Below, piece after piece: positions 10,574 to 19,723 of a DNA stretch of 64,000 nucleotides (the first letter of the stretch is position 1; every line of letters begins with the position of its first letter). The DNA is taken from NCBI GenBank assembly GCA_035561075.1, contig DATMYF010000040.1, forward strand, positions 1-64,000. Reading direction: 5' to 3'. The notes under the pieces are model-generated. The model ran no database searches and was not told the DNA's origin. It saw only the letters and a list, made by a program, of their open reading frames with translations. This DNA is from JAMCRM01 sp035561075 (lineage in GTDB: Bacteria > Acidobacteriota > Terriglobia > Bryobacterales > Bryobacteraceae). The translations under genes and the position numbers were made by a program.

Positions 10574-11521
10574 TTAAACGAGCAGAATTTTGAGCGCGCC
10601 GCGCCGGGCGGCACAGTCGAACGCCGCTGCCGCATCCGCCAGCGGGAATCGTGCGGTAATCATCTCTTGCACGCGCAGCGCGCCGCGCCGCAGTAAGTCG
10701 AGCGCCGGTTCGAAACGCCCGCAGCGCGACCCCACCAGAGTGATCTCATTGACAATCACGGGAGCGCTATCGAGCGGCACCTTGCCGTGCACCGTGGATT
10801 TCAAAATGATGGTGCCGCGTGGCCGCACCATGGCCACAGCCTGCTGGAGCCCGTCGGGTGAACCGGTCGCCTCGACAACCCAGTCGTACTCCGCTGAACG
10901 GGGCGAGCCCGCCACTTCGGTGGCCACTCCGGCCGCCGCCGCAATCCGCAGCTTCTCCGGATGTCGCCCGAACAGCCGCACCTTGAGCCCGGCGGCGTCA
11001 AGCACTTGCGCCACCAGCAACCCCAGCTTGCCGTCCCCGAGCACCGCGACCTCGGTCCCCGGTGGGATTGTCACCTGGTCGAGAATCTCGCACGACGCGG
11101 CCACAGGCTCCGTGAACACCGCGCGATCGTCCGGGAGTGCATCATCGAGCACGTGTAGGTTGCGTTCCGGCAGCGTGAAATATTCGGCGAAGGCCCCGGG
11201 ATGCCCCACGATCCCCAGCACCGTGCGTGCCGCACAATGCCGGCCCAACCCCCTGCGGCACCACTCGCACGCGCCGCATACGAGATTGATCTCCCCCACC
11301 ACACGGCGGCCGACTAGCGCACCGTCGTCGGCCTCCATCACATCCCCGACAAACTCATGCCCCGGGATGCCCGCGAACCCGTAGTATCCGCGCTGCAGTT
11401 CCAGGTCGGTATTGCAGATTCCTGCGCATCGCAACCGAATCAGGGCATAGCCCGGCGCGCGCTCCGGCACGGAAACCTCCCGCGTTTCCACGCGCCCGTT
11501 TTCGAGATGTACAGCCAGCAT
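10574..11521 (-). CDS. Zinc-dependent alcohol dehydrogenase (MDR family)
   Basis: 315 residues from the ATG at 11521; a longer frame begins 13 codons earlier but adds unrelated sequence. Catalytic zinc ligands C36 (CAGICNTD) and H55-E56 (GIPGHEFVG) are present. The structural zinc lobe is complete with four cysteines at 82, 85, 88 and 96. The Rossmann glycines appear in VAVLGDGKLGLLVAQ. The enzyme would oxidise or reduce a small alcohol or polyol with NAD(P)H in the cytoplasm; overall shape is closest to sorbitol/threonine-dehydrogenase-like MDRs. It is somewhat shorter than the usual 340-350 residues. No metabolic partner is adjacent. Confidence 0.88.
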   Translation of the reverse strand: MLAVHLENGRVETREVSVPERAPGYALIRLRCAGICNTDLELQRGYYGFAGIPGHEFVGDVMEADDGALVGRRVVGEINLVCGACEWCRRGLGRHCAARTVLGIVGHPGAFAEYFTLPERNLHVLDDALPDDRAVFTEPVAASCEILDQVTIPPGTEVAVLGDGKLGLLVAQVLDAAGLKVRLFGRHPEKLRIAAAAGVATEVAGSPRSAEYDWVVEATGSPDGLQQAVAMVRPRGTIILKSTVHGKVPLDSAPVIVNEITLVGSRCGRFEPALDLLRRGALRVQEMITARFPLADAAAAFDCAARRGALKILLV

Positions 11522-11609
11522 AGCCCGACCATAGCACGCCAGATCGCGCGCTCCGGCCATCTTTTTATGCCGTCCAGATTGCTGAACGGAGGCAGGACTG
11601 ACGGCCCGC

Positions 11610-11624
11610 TATACTGGAAGTTCC
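11610..11624 (+). promoter_or_regulatory. Probable thrC -10 element in a motif shared with the PpiD-like gene
   Basis: TATACTGGAAGTTCC begins at 11610 and ends one base before the thrC ATG at 11626. A copy differing by one base is at 49359. TATACT is a good -10 hexamer. If it is used, the 5' leader is only a few bases long. No clear -35 hexamer was seen. Confidence 0.35.
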
Positions 11625-11625
11625 C

Positions 11626-12933
11626 ATGGCTGCCGAACTAGTCTGTTTCGAGGAGCGCTGCCGCGCGCGCTATCCCATCACCGAGGTGATCTATAACTGC
11701 CCGCAGTGCGGAGGGTTGCTGGAGGCCGCCTACGCGCGTACCACGACTCCCGCCGAGGAGTTGAAGCGCACCTGGCGGGAACGCCGCACCAGCAACGCCC
11801 CGCTCGACCAGAGCGGCGTATGGCGCTATCGGGAAACCATCCCGTTTCTCGACGACTACAGCGCCGTCGTCACCCTTAGGGAAGGGAATACGCCGCTCCT
11901 GGACGCCCCTCGCGCGGCCCAATACGGCGGCCTCGACCGCCTCGTATTCAAGCACCAGGGGTTCAATCCTACCGGCTCGTTCAAGGACAACGGGATGACC
12001 TGCGGTGCCGCCCAAGCCAGGCGGCTTGGCATGAAACGGGTGGCCTGCGTTTCCACCGGCAATACCTCGGCATCGATGGCCGCCTATGCCAGCGCCGGCG
12101 GCCTCGATCCGATCATCTTCATTCCCAACGGCAACATTTCCTACGGGAAGCTCGCGCAGGCGCTCGAATATGGCGCCCGCACATTCCAGGTGGAGGCTAA
12201 TTTCGACCAGATCCTGGCGCTCGTCCGCACCCTCGCGGAGCGCCTGGGCATCTACCTGCTCAACTCCATCAACCCCTTCCGCATCGAAGGCCAGAAAACC
12301 ATCATGTTCGAGATGATGGATCAGCGCGACTGGAACCCGCCGGATTGGGTGGTGCTTCCCGGCGGCAATCTCGGTAACGTCTCGGCCTTCGGAAAAGGCC
12401 TGCGCGAGATGCGCGACCTCGGGCTCATCAAGAAACTGCCCCGCCTCGCCGTGGTCCAGGCAGCCGGCTCGGCGCCGTTTTATCACCTCTTCCACAGTGC
12501 CGACCGTTCCGCTCTCCACGCTGTAGGGCATCCCGAAACCCTGGCCACGGCAATCAAGATCGGGGATCCCATATCCTGGCCCAAGGCGCTCCACGAGGTC
12601 ACCTGCTCCGGCGGCACCGTCGAACAGGCTAGTGAACAGGAAATCGCCGACGCGAAGGCTGTGATTGGCCGCTGCGGCATCGGCTGCGAACCAGCCTCGG
12701 CCGCCACCCTGGCCGGCATCCGCAAACTCCGCACAGCGGGCACCATTCCGCGTGACGCGGATGTCGTCGCGGTGCTCACTGGCAATGTTCTGAAGGATCC
12801 CGACTACATTTTCCGCTATCACACCGGGGCCCTCGAAGCGCCAGGCGGAGCTCAAATACAGCCGACTTTCGGCAATGCCCCCACGGTGGTGCCGAACGAC
12901 CCGGACCGGATTGCCGAATTTCTATGCACCTGA
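11626..12933 (+). CDS. thrC: Threonine synthase
   Basis: 435 residues. Converts O-phospho-homoserine to threonine with pyridoxal phosphate. The PLP lysine is K120 in GFNPTGSFKDNG, and STGNTSASMAAY and PGGNLGNVSAFGKG supply phosphate and glycine-loop contacts. A four-cysteine knuckle at the N-terminus (C7, C12, C25, C28) is typical of the longer threonine synthases with a small zinc-ribbon-like extension. No other threonine or homoserine gene is nearby. The start ATG follows a TATACT element closely. Confidence 0.95.
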   Translation: MAAELVCFEERCRARYPITEVIYNCPQCGGLLEAAYARTTTPAEELKRTWRERRTSNAPLDQSGVWRYRETIPFLDDYSAVVTLREGNTPLLDAPRAAQYGGLDRLVFKHQGFNPTGSFKDNGMTCGAAQARRLGMKRVACVSTGNTSASMAAYASAGGLDPIIFIPNGNISYGKLAQALEYGARTFQVEANFDQILALVRTLAERLGIYLLNSINPFRIEGQKTIMFEMMDQRDWNPPDWVVLPGGNLGNVSAFGKGLREMRDLGLIKKLPRLAVVQAAGSAPFYHLFHSADRSALHAVGHPETLATAIKIGDPISWPKALHEVTCSGGTVEQASEQEIADAKAVIGRCGIGCEPASAATLAGIRKLRTAGTIPRDADVVAVLTGNVLKDPDYIFRYHTGALEAPGGAQIQPTFGNAPTVVPNDPDRIAEFLCT

Positions 12934-13015
12934 TACCCCCAAATGAGGGCAGTACTGGATCCGCATCATTGCTAGTACTTGCGGCATAAAGATATTGTGT
13001 CAAAGTGGACTCTCT

Positions 13016-13029
13016 GGTACATATGTACT
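13016..13029 (+). promoter_or_regulatory. GTAC palindrome resembling a cyanobacterial-type LexA box
   Basis: GGTACATATGTACT ends one base before the ATG at 13030 and contains the perfect 12-base palindrome GTACATATGTAC (13017-13028). It fits the cyanobacterial LexA consensus RGTACNNNDGTWCB. It overlaps a possible -10 (TACATA, 13018-13023) with TTGTGT 17 bases upstream at 12995. Further GTAC cores lie at 12952, 12975 and 13045, an unusual density for about 100 bases. The regulator is not identified. Confidence 0.4.
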
Positions 13030-13200
13030 ATGCTTTGCGCCAAGGTACTTGACAAACCAGTTCGGGAAGACGCGATTCGCAAGGAACTGCAGTATCTATA
13101 CGACCGCCGCTCCGCCGTCGAGATGCTGATCCGGTCTTTGGAGTACTACGACCGGTTCGCCGACGGATCGAGTGTGTCTCTGAGCCGCGAGAGCGCCTGA
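13030..13200 (+). CDS. Small soluble protein (56 aa), unknown
   Basis: 56 residues from the ATG at 13030. An in-frame TTG at 12979 would put the promoter-like palindrome inside the gene and adds residues of unlikely composition, so it was rejected. The body (REDAIRKELQYLYDRRSAVE followed by MLIRSLEYYDRF) is a charged helical hairpin with no cysteine pair or membrane segment. Proteins of this form occur as short conserved hypotheticals in acidobacteria, to my recollection. The LexA-box-like element suggests regulated expression; function is unknown. Confidence 0.5.
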   Translation: MLCAKVLDKPVREDAIRKELQYLYDRRSAVEMLIRSLEYYDRFADGSSVSLSRESA

Positions 13201-13487
13201 TCTACCGTAACCGCGCTCAAACCCCTGCCCGCCCGGCATAGGGCATGGCTCCCGGATAATTGAGCCCCGAATGATCCCTTGGCGTCTACGACGACCAGCC
13301 TGGGGACCTAGCTGGCACTCGTAGGTGCGGAGGCTATTCCGCCGTAGTGCTTCCGCACCTGTATGACATAGCGGCCTTCCTCCTGCTCATCCCGTTCCCC
13401 GCACCCGCGATCCGCCACTATCCCTGTGCCTCTCAAAACGCCATCTGAGCCTTGACTTGGACCACCGCGATGGTCAGGATAGAGGGC
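13201..13487. other. Intergenic region with an inverted repeat
   Basis: Nothing coding is convincing here. AGGTGCGGA (13323-13331) and TCCGCACCT (13352-13360) form a perfect nine-base inverted repeat with a 20-base loop and no T tract; it could be a weak terminator or a protein site. The region probably also holds the promoter of the downstream Tat-exported protein, but no clear hexamers were seen. Confidence 0.4.
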
Positions 13488-14891
13488 ATGCCCAAAACGG
13501 ACTTCACCATCCTGAACAGGCGGCGGTTCCTGGGTGGCTGTGCCGCGGCGGCGGCCTGCTCCGCGTGCCCATCCATTTGTACGGCGGCTTCGCCGGCGAT
13601 TCCGGACGTCAAGGCCAGGGTGCGGCTGGTCTTCGCCTATCCGCCCAAGCCCATCGAGGGCTGGCCCTACCTGGGGTACGACCACCAGGGGCGGGCGGCG
13701 GAGATCACGACGCGGTTGCGCCACGCGTGTCCGGAAATCGACTTCGTCACCAGCGCCATCGCTAACGAGGCCGCCGGGAAGGAGGTGCTAGCGGGCGACC
13801 GGGACATCGACGGCTACATGGTCTTTATCACCGGCATCCCGGCCAGCGCCCACCGTCCGTTCGCGTACTCGGGCGTGCCTGTGGTGCTGGTGGACGATCT
13901 TTACGGCGGCACCGGCGCGTTCCTCTCGACGTATCCGGACGCCCGGCGCAAGGGCATGCCCATCGCCGGTGTTTCTTCCACGGATTTCAAGGATGTGGCG
14001 CAGGCCGCCCGGATGTTTGCGGTCAGGCGGAAGCTGAAGGAGTCGATCATCCTTGACGTCACCAACCGCGATGTATCGGCGTCGTTCAAGACGTTCCGGG
14101 ACAACCTGGGACCAACCGTGAAGCTTATCAGCGGACAGGAGTTGGACGGCTTCTACCGCAAGGCCGACCGCGCCGAGGGGCGCAAGTGGGCCCAGACGTG
14201 GATGGCGGGTGCTGCAAAAGTGGTGGAACCCACTGCACGTGAGCTTGAAGACTCCGGCACCATGTACGTCGCGATGCGCGAGATGATGGCGGAGCACAAG
14301 GCCCAGGGCATTGCAGTAGACTGCCTCAGCCTGTTCTACGGAAACAAACTCGCGGCCTATCCGTGCATGGGCTTCTTTCAGATGAACAATGACGGGCTGG
14401 TGGGCGCCTGCGAGGCGGATCTCCAATCCGCGGCCACCATGCTGGTCCTGACCTATCTCACGGGCAAGCCCGGGTACATTTCGGACCCGGTAATCGACAC
14501 CTCGAAGAACCAGATTATCTATGCGCACTGCGTGGCGCCGAACAAAGTCTGGGGGCCCAAGGGTGCTTCCAATGCGTACGAGCTTCGCAGTCATTCGGAA
14601 GATCGCAAGGGTGCCGCGGTGCGCTCCCTGATGCCGCTGGGACCGATGACGACCACGCTCAAATTCGTGCCTCAGCGGAAGACCATGGTGATCCACACGG
14701 GCAAGGCGGTGGACAACATCGACGACGACAAGGCGTGCCGAACGAAGCTGGCAGTCCAGGTGAAAGACGCCCGCAAACTCATGGGCGGTTGGGATTATGG
14801 CTGGCACCGCGTGACGGTCTACGGAGACGAGCGCGCCGCACTGGTAATGTTCAGCGACCTGGCGGGGTTCGCCGTGGAGGAAGAAGGATAG
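13488..14891 (+). CDS. Tat-exported protein resembling the L-fucose/L-arabinose isomerase fold
   Basis: 467 residues from the ATG at 13488 (an ATG at 13470 is also possible). The N-terminus carries a twin-arginine signal (NRRRFLGG followed by an Ala/Cys-rich stretch), so the folded protein crosses the inner membrane. The body has alternating beta/alpha segments and blocks such as GYMVFITGIP, VPVVLVDDLYGG, LYGNKLAAYPCMGFFQMNND and CEADLQSAATMLVLTYLTG. These recall the substrate and metal region of L-fucose isomerase-like proteins (a Glu and an Asp near the cysteines). An exported version is odd for an isomerase, since those act in the cytoplasm. Substrate is unknown and the family call is by fold resemblance only. 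Confidence 0.55.
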   Translation: MPKTDFTILNRRRFLGGCAAAAACSACPSICTAASPAIPDVKARVRLVFAYPPKPIEGWPYLGYDHQGRAAEITTRLRHACPEIDFVTSAIANEAAGKEVLAGDRDIDGYMVFITGIPASAHRPFAYSGVPVVLVDDLYGGTGAFLSTYPDARRKGMPIAGVSSTDFKDVAQAARMFAVRRKLKESIILDVTNRDVSASFKTFRDNLGPTVKLISGQELDGFYRKADRAEGRKWAQTWMAGAAKVVEPTARELEDSGTMYVAMREMMAEHKAQGIAVDCLSLFYGNKLAAYPCMGFFQMNNDGLVGACEADLQSAATMLVLTYLTGKPGYISDPVIDTSKNQIIYAHCVAPNKVWGPKGASNAYELRSHSEDRKGAAVRSLMPLGPMTTTLKFVPQRKTMVIHTGKAVDNIDDDKACRTKLAVQVKDARKLMGGWDYGWHRVTVYGDERAALVMFSDLAGFAVEEEG

Positions 14892-14899
14892 GCCGCCTG

Positions 14900-17800
14900 C
14901 TAGCGGAAGCGGCGCCGCCAGAAGAGGTCCAGGCCGGCAGCGCCGTTCTCCTGGCGCTGAATGATGGCGGACCAAACAGGGTTGAAGGCCCACTCCACAC
15001 GGATAATTTGCGGGTTGCTTTCGGTCACGTCCTGGATGTAAGTGAAGAGAATGTTGCGGGTCACCTGCTGTTGCAGGGTGAAGCGTGCCTGCGGCGTGTT
15101 TTCCGCCCCGACGATCTGGGGGTCGATACGTAGCGTGCTGACACCGAACAGCCGTTGAAGGCGTCCGGCCACAGGGCTCGCCACTGCCTGGCCCAGCAGC
15201 GCGGAGGCTCCCTTCTGCTGGAAAGTCTGTTGCGGTGCCACGGGCTCGCGCGCCGCCAAAACCGGGTCGGTGGTGGGGGTAGAGCCGCCGGCGAGCAATG
15301 AGATTAACTCGGTGAATCCCAGGGGCGGGTCGGAGCGGTAAGTCAACTGCATGCGGTTGACAGGCCCGGAGACCGTTAGGGTTACATCGATGCCCCGGAC
15401 GCGTGTGGTTAGATCGATGTTGACGATGGGTTCCAGGCGGTTCGGGTTGTAGAAGGCCACGGAACCCTGGTCGACTTTATAGCGATTGCCGAAGAACTCC
15501 ACGTCCCCCTGGGTGATCTCCATGCGGCCAAGAGCACCGGGGCGTGCGGCCGTGCCGCGGATCTGGATCTCGGCGTCGGCGTCAATGTTCTCGGTCAGGG
15601 TGGTTCGGAACTGCGCATCGGGTGCGGTCTCGATGCGGAGGTCCAGCCGCATTCCGGCCAGCAATCCGACTTGCGCGGGCGGCGTGGGAGTGGGCTCGGC
15701 GGCCCCCGCGAATATGGATCCGATGTCGCTGTGGGAATAGAAAGCAGCATCCAGAATCGTGACACTCCCCGATAGCACGCTGCGGCTGGTCGCCCCAGTC
15801 AAACTGATATCCGCATTAAGCGATGTGTTGACGTTAGGCGGGTACTGGATGTTCACTTCGCGGGCAGTGGTCTGGAGGCGGAAATTCAACTCGGGGCCGC
15901 CGTAGGCGACTGAGCCAGTCAGGTTAACCTTTCCACCACCGACCAGCCCGGTAACGTCCTGGATCACCGCCTGGCGGCCGGTGAACACGAGGGAGCCGCG
16001 CGCTTCGGAGAGCCCTGCGGGCCAGTTGATCATGTTGAAGTTGGCGTCGCGCAGGTCCAGGCGTCCGGCCACCTGGGGATTGTCAAGGGTTCCCTGGACG
16101 GCCGCGTTCAAGCTGGCATTCCCGGAGGCAAAGGCGTCTTGGAGAAAGGTCTCCAGCAGGTCCAGCCTGAGGTCGCCGGTGGCGCGCAGGTCGACCTTGC
16201 GCTGGCCAACCAGGGCGGCGCTGCCCTTGACGTCCACATTGGCGTAGGGGCCGATGAGGTGGGCGCTCTGGACCGTTACGACGGAGCGATCGAGGTTGAT
16301 CACCACCGGTTCGGCATTGCGCACCTGGAGTGCCCGCCGGACGGCGGCGCCTGGAACGGGGTCGACCGAGTACATATCCAGCCGCGAGAGTTCGAGCCGG
16401 CCTTTCAGGTCTTCCGTACGGACGGCGGGGCCCGATACGGTCGCCCGCCCTTGGGTGAGGACGTCGAACGTCCTGCGGCGCGTTCGGGGCAGGAAGGCGC
16501 TGAAGCCGGCGTAGGTCACGTTGCGGAAGTTCAGTTCCGCGTTCAGCGGGTAATCGCGAGAGAGCCCCACGTTGCCCGCGGCCGCGATATCGGCTCCGGC
16601 GAAGTTCGATTTAGCGTTGAACACCACGGCGTTGGCCCGCGTTTCCGCGACGGCCTGGAGATCGCCCAGGGGCGCGCCGTTGTACTGAATGCTCGAGGCG
16701 TTTAAAAAAGCATTCAAGCGGCTGATAAGGGGTGTATCGCCGGGCCGGAGGGTTCCGGCGCCTTCGGCGCGTGCCTCCACGGTTCCGGCGGTGCCCGGCC
16801 GCAGTTTCGCCACGGCGGGAACCTTGGCGAGATCGAAGCGATTGGTGGCGAGGCGGAACTGGAGGTCGCCGGTGCGGTAGTCGCCGGGATGCGCTAACCG
16901 GGCGGAGCCTTCGAGGCGCGCCTCGCCGGCCTGGGCCATTAGCGAGGGCACCTCGATCAGGCGATTGTCGAGCTTGAGGGCCACCTGCAGCCGGTCGAGG
17001 GGCTGCTTGTCGAAGACTCCCTTCGTCATGGTTACGTTGGCATTGGCGCGCGGGCTGGCGAGGGTGCCGGCGACGGTCGCGTTGGCTTCAAGTGTTCCGG
17101 CGACCTGGATATCGGGGCGGCCTGCCACGGCCAGGAGGGTGTCGATGGGCAGGTTATTGATCCGCGCGCTGGCTTCGGTGGGGTAGTCGGGGGCCAGGGT
17201 GGTGCGTCCGGTTACCTGGATGCCGGAACCGGCGAAGTTCGAGTTGAGATTGTACTGCACCACATTTCCGGCGGTGCGGGTGGTGGCGGTGAGGTCGCCG
17301 AGCTTTTCGCCGCGCATCTGGAGGCCGCGCACCGCGAGGTCGGAATCAACGCGCTGAACGTCGATAGCGGTCTTGCCGGCCGCGGGTCGGATACCTGCGG
17401 CGAAGTCGGCCTTAAACGCGAGGGTGCCGCCGAGGCCGGGCCGGCGCTCAGTCAAAGCGCGCAGTTCCGCCAAGTTTAGGTTTGTGCTGGCCAGTTGCCC
17501 CGTAAGGTTGCCGCGGCGCAGTTCGCCGGGCGTGTAGGCGTAGGCCAGGTTGCCGCTAACGCGCGCGGGACCAACTGCAATCGCCAGGGTAGGGACGGCA
17601 ATACGCCCCTCGGCCAGGGAGGCCCGCAACGTAAGAGTGTCGAAGGGTTGCTGCCATGCCGCGCCCTGAATTACGTCGGCGGAGACGTCGCCCCGGGGGC
17701 TTCCCAGGGTGCCGCCGATCCGCGCGGACGCGTTCAGCAGGCCCGAGGCGGGGACATCCGACTGCCCGGCCACGGCCAGGACGTCGCGCAGGTCGCCGTT

Positions 17801-19723
17801 ACGGATTACGGCGTTGAGGTCGAGGGGCGATTGCGGGGAAGTGCGGTAGCGCTGCAGTCCGATGGACCCGGCGATGCGCGCATCGAGGGTACCGCGCTGC
17901 AGGGTGCCGTCCTGCAGGACCGCGCGGGACTCGGAAAGATCGAGGTTCGCCGCCAGCAGGTTGAACGGGCGATCCTGGACGCGGAAGTTGGTGACCCGCA
18001 CCTGCCCGGTCACGCGCGGAGACGCGAGGCTGCCGAGCACAGAGCCATCAAAGGCAGCGGAGCCGCCGTTAAGGTGCACCGGCAGGGTCACCCCCGGGGC
18101 CAGTTCCTGGAGATTCCGGGAGGCCAGACGCACGTCCACGCGGTTTCCGAGCGTGCCGGAAAGATTTATCCGGCTCTGCGGCAGGGCGAGCCACGATTGC
18201 CCCAGGGCCACGCTCTGGCTGCGGCCGTCGTAGTTCGCCTGGAGACTTCCGCGCACGGGCACGCCACGCTGGGGTGCGGGTGAGATGGTGAGGTTCCCGC
18301 CGGCGATGAGGTCCTTCGGAGACTCGAAACTGGCGCGCCCCTGGATGGTGCCGGAGAGGACGCCGCCGTAGGCCAGATCGCGTTCGGCCAGGGTAGATGC
18401 CAGTACCCTGAGGTCGAAGCCGTCCAGGCGGCCGGCGGCCTCGAAACGCTGCCGCTGGTCGATGGAGGCGCGACCGGTTAGGGTGCCGCCCAGGACGCCG
18501 AGGCGCATGCCGGTGAGGTCGATCCGCCGCGGGTCCGCCTGGACTGCGGAAGCAAGCGAGAGATCCGTGAACCGGCGCGTCCCCAGGGTGGCGGCCACCC
18601 GGCGGGCGTCCACATTGGCGCGCACCAGGTACTCGTCACCGGTCATTGAGGCGGTGCCGTTGAGACTGGCAACTCCTTCGGGTTGCTGTGCGACCCGCAA
18701 GAGGCGGCCCAGTTCTCCGAGATCGAGCGTGCCGTTGAAGTTGAGCCCGGCGGGTTCAGCGGCATCGCGGAGGACGCCCGAGGCCTGGATGGTAGATCGT
18801 CCCAGTGTGAGGCGCGTCCCGGAAAGTTGGATCCGCTCGCCGCCCATCTGCAGGCTGGCGTCGGCCTGGAGGACGCGGGGGACGTTCCCGGTGGTCTGGA
18901 TTTCGAGGCCGGCAGCGCGACGGGCCTCGTCGAGCGCGATGTGGCCCTGGAGGCGCGCCTGGATGCGGGCGTCCTTCAGGTTCTCGACGATGCCGCTGAT
19001 GGCGAGCTGCGACTCCGGTGTGCGGATGAGCGCGTTATCGAAACGGATCCGATCGTGCTCGAGCACCACTGGGATAGTGATGGAGACGTCCACCGGCTCG
19101 CGCCCGCCGGAGCGCATTTCGAGCGGCGCCATGGCGAGTTGCCCCTTGTAGGCGGGGGTGGCAGTGTCATAGAAGAGCTGCGCGCGCAGGTTGCGCCCGC
19201 GGGCATCCACGGGGACCCGGCGCTCGGCGAAAAGGATGCTGCCATTGCGTACGTCGAACCGCCCTATGGCGAGATCCACGATGGTCCGGAGGGCTGTGCT
19301 GTCGCTTTCGGGTTTGGGCTCCTTGGGACCTGGGATGTTGGTGGTGCCGTCCGCGTACACGATGATATTGCCCTGGGGTGTATCGACGAGGGCGGCTCGG
19401 ATTTCGAAGGGGCGCCGGACCGTAGTGAGCAGGCCGAGGTCGATTTGCAGCAGCCGCGCGCGGAAGAGAGGCGGCTGGTCGCGCGGCTCGGTGCCGCGAA
19501 GAACGAAGTCGCGGATCTGGACGCGCAGGCGCTGCCAATCCAAGTCAAACGCGCCGATTTCGGCCTTTCCGCCAGTGGCGTCTTCGATACCGGAGATGAT
19601 TCGCTGGCGCGCGGTGTCGCGGAACCAGTCCGTCTGGACCACGATGATGCCGGCCACGATCACTAGCAGGACCAGGGCGGCGAGTGATCCGAAGATGATG
19701 GCGAGGAGCCTCGGGCGGGTCAC
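14900..19723 (-). CDS. tamB: Translocation and assembly module protein TamB (DUF490)
   Basis: 1607 residues. The GTG at 19723 was chosen because it overlaps the upstream stop (GTGA) and follows AAGGAGG at ideal spacing; an ATG further upstream lies inside the neighbouring gene. A single N-terminal membrane helix (about residues 7-28, LLAIIFGSLAALVLLVIVAG) anchors a very long beta-rich periplasmic body of repeated AsmA/TamB strands (LTGRASI, VSGNLAYAYTPG, LEGSARLAHPGDYRTGDLQF). It ends in a C-terminal DUF490 domain (GDVEFFGNRYKVDQGSVAFYN, then WRRRFR). TamB bridges inner and outer membranes and helps lipid transport and outer-membrane protein assembly. It is the last gene of the bamA operon. 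Confidence 0.93.
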   Translation of the reverse strand: MTRPRLLAIIFGSLAALVLLVIVAGIIVVQTDWFRDTARQRIISGIEDATGGKAEIGAFDLDWQRLRVQIRDFVLRGTEPRDQPPLFRARLLQIDLGLLTTVRRPFEIRAALVDTPQGNIIVYADGTTNIPGPKEPKPESDSTALRTIVDLAIGRFDVRNGSILFAERRVPVDARGRNLRAQLFYDTATPAYKGQLAMAPLEMRSGGREPVDVSITIPVVLEHDRIRFDNALIRTPESQLAISGIVENLKDARIQARLQGHIALDEARRAAGLEIQTTGNVPRVLQADASLQMGGERIQLSGTRLTLGRSTIQASGVLRDAAEPAGLNFNGTLDLGELGRLLRVAQQPEGVASLNGTASMTGDEYLVRANVDARRVAATLGTRRFTDLSLASAVQADPRRIDLTGMRLGVLGGTLTGRASIDQRQRFEAAGRLDGFDLRVLASTLAERDLAYGGVLSGTIQGRASFESPKDLIAGGNLTISPAPQRGVPVRGSLQANYDGRSQSVALGQSWLALPQSRINLSGTLGNRVDVRLASRNLQELAPGVTLPVHLNGGSAAFDGSVLGSLASPRVTGQVRVTNFRVQDRPFNLLAANLDLSESRAVLQDGTLQRGTLDARIAGSIGLQRYRTSPQSPLDLNAVIRNGDLRDVLAVAGQSDVPASGLLNASARIGGTLGSPRGDVSADVIQGAAWQQPFDTLTLRASLAEGRIAVPTLAIAVGPARVSGNLAYAYTPGELRRGNLTGQLASTNLNLAELRALTERRPGLGGTLAFKADFAAGIRPAAGKTAIDVQRVDSDLAVRGLQMRGEKLGDLTATTRTAGNVVQYNLNSNFAGSGIQVTGRTTLAPDYPTEASARINNLPIDTLLAVAGRPDIQVAGTLEANATVAGTLASPRANANVTMTKGVFDKQPLDRLQVALKLDNRLIEVPSLMAQAGEARLEGSARLAHPGDYRTGDLQFRLATNRFDLAKVPAVAKLRPGTAGTVEARAEGAGTLRPGDTPLISRLNAFLNASSIQYNGAPLGDLQAVAETRANAVVFNAKSNFAGADIAAAGNVGLSRDYPLNAELNFRNVTYAGFSAFLPRTRRRTFDVLTQGRATVSGPAVRTEDLKGRLELSRLDMYSVDPVPGAAVRRALQVRNAEPVVINLDRSVVTVQSAHLIGPYANVDVKGSAALVGQRKVDLRATGDLRLDLLETFLQDAFASGNASLNAAVQGTLDNPQVAGRLDLRDANFNMINWPAGLSEARGSLVFTGRQAVIQDVTGLVGGGKVNLTGSVAYGGPELNFRLQTTAREVNIQYPPNVNTSLNADISLTGATSRSVLSGSVTILDAAFYSHSDIGSIFAGAAEPTPTPPAQVGLLAGMRLDLRIETAPDAQFRTTLTENIDADAEIQIRGTAARPGALGRMEITQGDVEFFGNRYKVDQGSVAFYNPNRLEPIVNIDLTTRVRGIDVTLTVSGPVNRMQLTYRSDPPLGFTELISLLAGGSTPTTDPVLAAREPVAPQQTFQQKGASALLGQAVASPVAGRLQRLFGVSTLRIDPQIVGAENTPQARFTLQQQVTRNILFTYIQDVTESNPQIIRVEWAFNPVWSAIIQRQENGAAGLDLFWRRRFR

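Noticed and set aside
12979..13200. TTG start for the small gene
   Set aside because: It would include a promoter-like palindrome in the coding region; the ATG at 13030 gives a cleaner product.
13308..13420. Minus-strand frame ending in RYVIQVRKHYGG
   Set aside because: Short, no ribosome site, and partly formed by an inverted repeat (13323-13360). It could be a remnant but nothing supports it as a gene.
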